Assembly: GCA_026770025.1 (NCBI GenBank)
Contig: JAMXDE010000012.1
Span: forward strand, 1,798,001 to 1,862,000
Length of the DNA stretch: 64,000 bases
Direction of reading: 5' to 3'
From: Craspedostauros australis
Taxonomy: Eukaryota; Bacillariophyta; Bacillariophyceae; Mastogloiales; Achnanthaceae
Part shown: positions 61,498 through 64,000 of the stretch, piece by piece
How positions within the stretch are numbered: position 1 is the first letter of the stretch
Layout: every line of letters begins with the position of its first letter
Made by a program: the position numbers and the translations under genes
Notes under the pieces: generated by a model
What the model saw: only the letters and a program-made list of their open reading frames with translations
Told to the model about the DNA's origin: nothing
Databases searched by the model: none

Positions 61498-62617
61498 CAA
61501 CCGAAGCCCAGCCTCCGCCAGGAGATGTGACATTGTACAATGCAAAGTTGTCGGTGCCACGCCACGAGATGCTCCCATCGCATCATACTATCCCACTCCA
61601 CTATAATATATACCATACTATACATATCACCATCTAAAGCAATTATAAACTATTATAAACGTCTCCATGCACCGAACACACTTGACGAGCATGCCATCCC
61701 ATATCCCTTGCATGGCGCATGGTGCGGCCCTCAATGCCATAACTTTGCCTCGCTCTGTTGGAGAGCACGAGTGGAGAGAGAAGCTGTTATCTCCCTCGTG
61801 TGCGAGCCACGCAGACCATGCAGACCATGATGCCCCAAGGTGGCGCAAATCCAATCCCTTCACAGCAGCAACGGCACAGCCACCAACAGGAGGGAGGTGG
61901 ATACACCCCGGCACCTCTTTGCTGACAACCCAGATGTCAGCCTCTCCCAACCTTCGCCTCCTGCGATGCCATTTGGCCAGGAATAAGAGGCACAAAAAAG
62001 GTTGATTGCCGGCTGTCATTTTCCTTCCAACTCTGTTTTGTCTCTCTTGTCTCATCGTTCTTCTGAATCGTGGATACGAATCAGTATCTTTTGGATGGCC
62101 GACGTTGGACAGACGAGGACCTCCCAAGCATGTGCCTCATTTTTTGAGCACAAAGCCGCGAAACACGTGCAAAGAGTAGATGCCGTTTTTTCACGCTGAC
62201 ACTCCACGCATCTCTCCCAGCCACAGAACTGTTTGAGCGGATGCGAAACGATCGGGACAAGGCTCTTTCGAGTTGTGGCACAGCGCAATCCAGTGGAACG
62301 CATCGCAACGAACCACGAAAATGGATCTGATGACGAAGAGTGTTGGAGTCGTTGCAATTGCAGGTAACGACGTGCGAGGAATGAGATAGAATGTGAAGCA
62401 AAGACGACGCCAACGCCAACGCCGACGATGCAGCAGTGTCGGCCACAGGATACGAGCGTCACTCTCTTCCCATAATTCCAATCAAGTTGCAACTCGAAAT
62501 CACTTTTTCGCCGTCGCATCTTCACTGCATCTTCATTGCACCCCCATTGCATTCAACGCAGCACACAGTTCAGGATCAAATCAAGTTCAACGAGTCGAAT
62601 CCAACCAATCCACCAAT
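61498..62617. other. Intergenic upstream of the binding-protein gene
   Basis: AT-rich motifs CTATAATATATACCATACTATAC lie at 61603-61625, after the stop of the Ser/Pro-rich gene. The remaining sequence shows no gene; its right end is the leader of the gene at 62618. Confidence 0.45.
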
Positions 62618-63677
62618 ATGAAGTTTGTTTCTTCCACCATCTCAGCAGTCTTCCTTGCTGTCGCCTCGTTGGATGCGACATCTGCCAACGTGCAGGAGTG
62701 CGTCACTACCGTGGACCCCAACAAGGACTACTTCCCAGACAAGGTCACACCACTGGAGTCCGAGGGATGGGACATCGAGTACTTCAAGACATACAAGGTG
62801 CTCACAAACAAGGCCAACAACGAGACCTTCGCGCTGTACCAGTGCGGCACAACCCCACCAACTGGCAACTTCAACTCCATCATTCCTGTCCCAATCAAGA
62901 AGCTCGTCATTGCGTCCACCACCCAAATCCCCTTCCTCGAGGTCTTCGGTGAACGCGAGGCCATCAAGGGTGGCTTTGGCACCTTCTGGACTGCTGCATC
63001 TGGCTGCTTCAAGCAAGGAGTGGACGATGGCACCATCCCCATTGGCCTGTCCAGTGCCAACGAAACGCTGCTCGGGGAAGTTGATATCAATGTCAACGAC
63101 ACCGTGGCCCTCATGAGCTTCGGCGCCTCCCCCGGAGTCTTCCCACACTACATCCACACCCAGGTGGCCAGCGAACCAACCTCAGAGGCCGCGTCCGAGT
63201 GGAGAAAGTACTTCGGAGCCTTCTTCAACAAGGAAAAGGAGGCCAACATGATGTTCCAGCAGACCATCGACCTCCACGAATGTGTCGAGAAGAACGCCGA
63301 GCTCCTCGCCGACGATGAAATCCCGACCATGGTCTGGGCTTCGTACAGTAATTACAGCAAAGGGTGGGATGTTGCCAGGGACGGAAACTATTATTCCGAG
63401 CTGGCGCGCATTTGCTCTGCCGATCTGCTGTCGACCGCAGATGGCGGTGGCAGCATCCCCGGCTTCCTCCGCACCTTCATGACCCCCGACGAGTTCGGAA
63501 AGTTCGCCGAGAACGCAACTGTGTGGATCTACCCAAGTGGCAACATCGACGCGTTCAGAGACGACCCAGCCGTCTTCCCAGAATCCGTGAAGAACATCAA
63601 AGCTTTCAAGGATAAGCAGGTCTATGACTACCTGGGTACAAAGGACGGCTGGTTCAACGAGCGTCAGCTCGAGGCAG
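62618..63677 (+). CDS. Secreted periplasmic-binding-protein-like protein (TroA/FecB-type), first exon, partial at the window end
   Basis: ATG at 62618 starts a clear signal peptide (MKFVSSTISAVFLAVASLDATSA) with likely cleavage near residue 23. The mature region (LTNKANNETFALYQCGTTPP, then PIPIKKLVIASTTQIPFLEVFGEREAIKGG, WTAASGCFKQG, NDTVALMSFGAS, EWRKYFGAFFNKEKEAN, TMVWASYSN, NATVWIYPSGN) has the order of segments expected in the two-lobed class III solute-binding fold that binds metal or ferric siderophores in bacteria. The coding sequence stays open to a GTAAGT donor at 63678, leaving phase 1 after 353 codons; the acceptor is not visible before 64000, so the C-terminal part lies outside. 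No transmembrane anchor is seen in this exon. The ligand is unknown; iron chelates are a reasonable guess for a marine alga. Confidence 0.75.
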
Positions 63678-64000
63678 GTAAGTCTTCAGCGCGCGCATGG
63701 CATCGTTCATTCGTTCCACGATGGGAGCGTGCAACACCAGTTTTTCACGTTTGGTTGTGTGCCGCATCGCAGTGTTGGGGAAACCATCTGCGCAAGGCTG
63801 GCGCAGCTGCGCACAGCCCCTAGGTGATGTCGCCTGATGTCATCAACCGCAAAGTTTGGAGTGCCAACAAGAAGGCTTGATAGCATACCCTTCCCTCAGT
63901 CTTTGATTGTCTGTTGCTCACCCATCTACCACCTACCTACTTCTCCACCTAACCTGCATACCCACATACCTTTTGCACAATACATGCACACGCGCATTAT
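63678..64000 (+). other. Intron of the binding-protein gene, running off the window
   Basis: Begins GTAAGT; the later part is rich in CCTAC/ACC pyrimidine runs (63915-63975), as expected near a 3' splice site. The AG at 63898-63899 leads quickly to a stop codon, so the true acceptor is probably beyond 64000. Confidence 0.6.

Noticed and set aside
1-64000. CRISPR arrays, insertion sequences, integrases or retroelement genes
   Set aside because: I found no regularly spaced identical repeats with unique spacers, no transposase, integrase or reverse-transcriptase motifs, and no long terminal repeats.

Overview
The window looks like nuclear DNA of a photosynthetic stramenopile, most probably a diatom. 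Three proteins (a chloroplast-type sigma-70 factor, a KEA3-type K+/H+ antiporter and a large FAD-dependent oxidoreductase) begin with a signal peptide whose cleavage zone carries the Ala-x-Ala-Phe type motif (CEAF/ASAF, AHAF, VDAF) used for import into red-algal-derived secondary plastids. The antiporter carries EF-hands ahead of its nucleotide-binding domain, as described for diatom KEA3. Genes are mostly single-exon. The four introns I can place are short (263, 427 and 424 bp, plus one running off the end) with GTACGT or GTAAGT donors. One nuclear tRNA gene and eukaryotic housekeeping genes (EMC6, FCF1/UTP24, a BMT5-like rRNA methyltransferase) fit this view.

Layout. 1-20 kb: a Gln/Ser-rich protein, then a cluster of three very large Arg/Ser-rich paralogues (two in tandem on the minus strand, one divergent on the plus strand), followed by a Ser/Pro-rich coiled-coil protein. 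20-26 kb: BMT5-like methyltransferase, tRNA-Ile(AAU), plastid sigma factor. 26-31 kb: an unrecognised 829-residue protein, EMC6, and FCF1 convergent with EMC6. 33-39 kb: a small acidic protein and a 1213-residue disordered protein with a C-terminal membrane anchor. 39-44 kb: a 1405-residue fusion of a class V cysteine desulfurase-like domain with a TtcA-like tRNA thiolase. 46-47 kb: a Ser-rich protein. 50-58 kb: KEA3 and the FAD oxidoreductase, both predicted plastid proteins. 60-64 kb: another Ser/Pro-rich protein and the first exon of a secreted periplasmic-binding-protein-like protein.

The most novel element is the paralogous Arg/Ser-rich family at 3.7-17.1 kb. Its members differ almost completely along a low-complexity N-terminal arm but share, in the same order, a W-x3-R-x3-Q-[DE]-x-I-[LM]-x2-A helix, a run of KGTV-type amphipathic repeats resembling synuclein/LEA 11-mers, a Y-x3-L...L-x-D-R-[IV] motif, and a C-terminal W-[DE]-[LT]. 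I know of no described family with this architecture. The second notable element is the one-polypeptide desulfurase-thiolase.

Functional links between neighbours are weak, as expected for a eukaryotic chromosome. The exceptions are the local duplication of the Arg/Ser-rich family and the presence of three plastid-targeted proteins. Long gene-free stretches (43.9-46.7, 47.5-50.4 and 58.1-60.6 kb) show only short chance reading frames and simple repeats.
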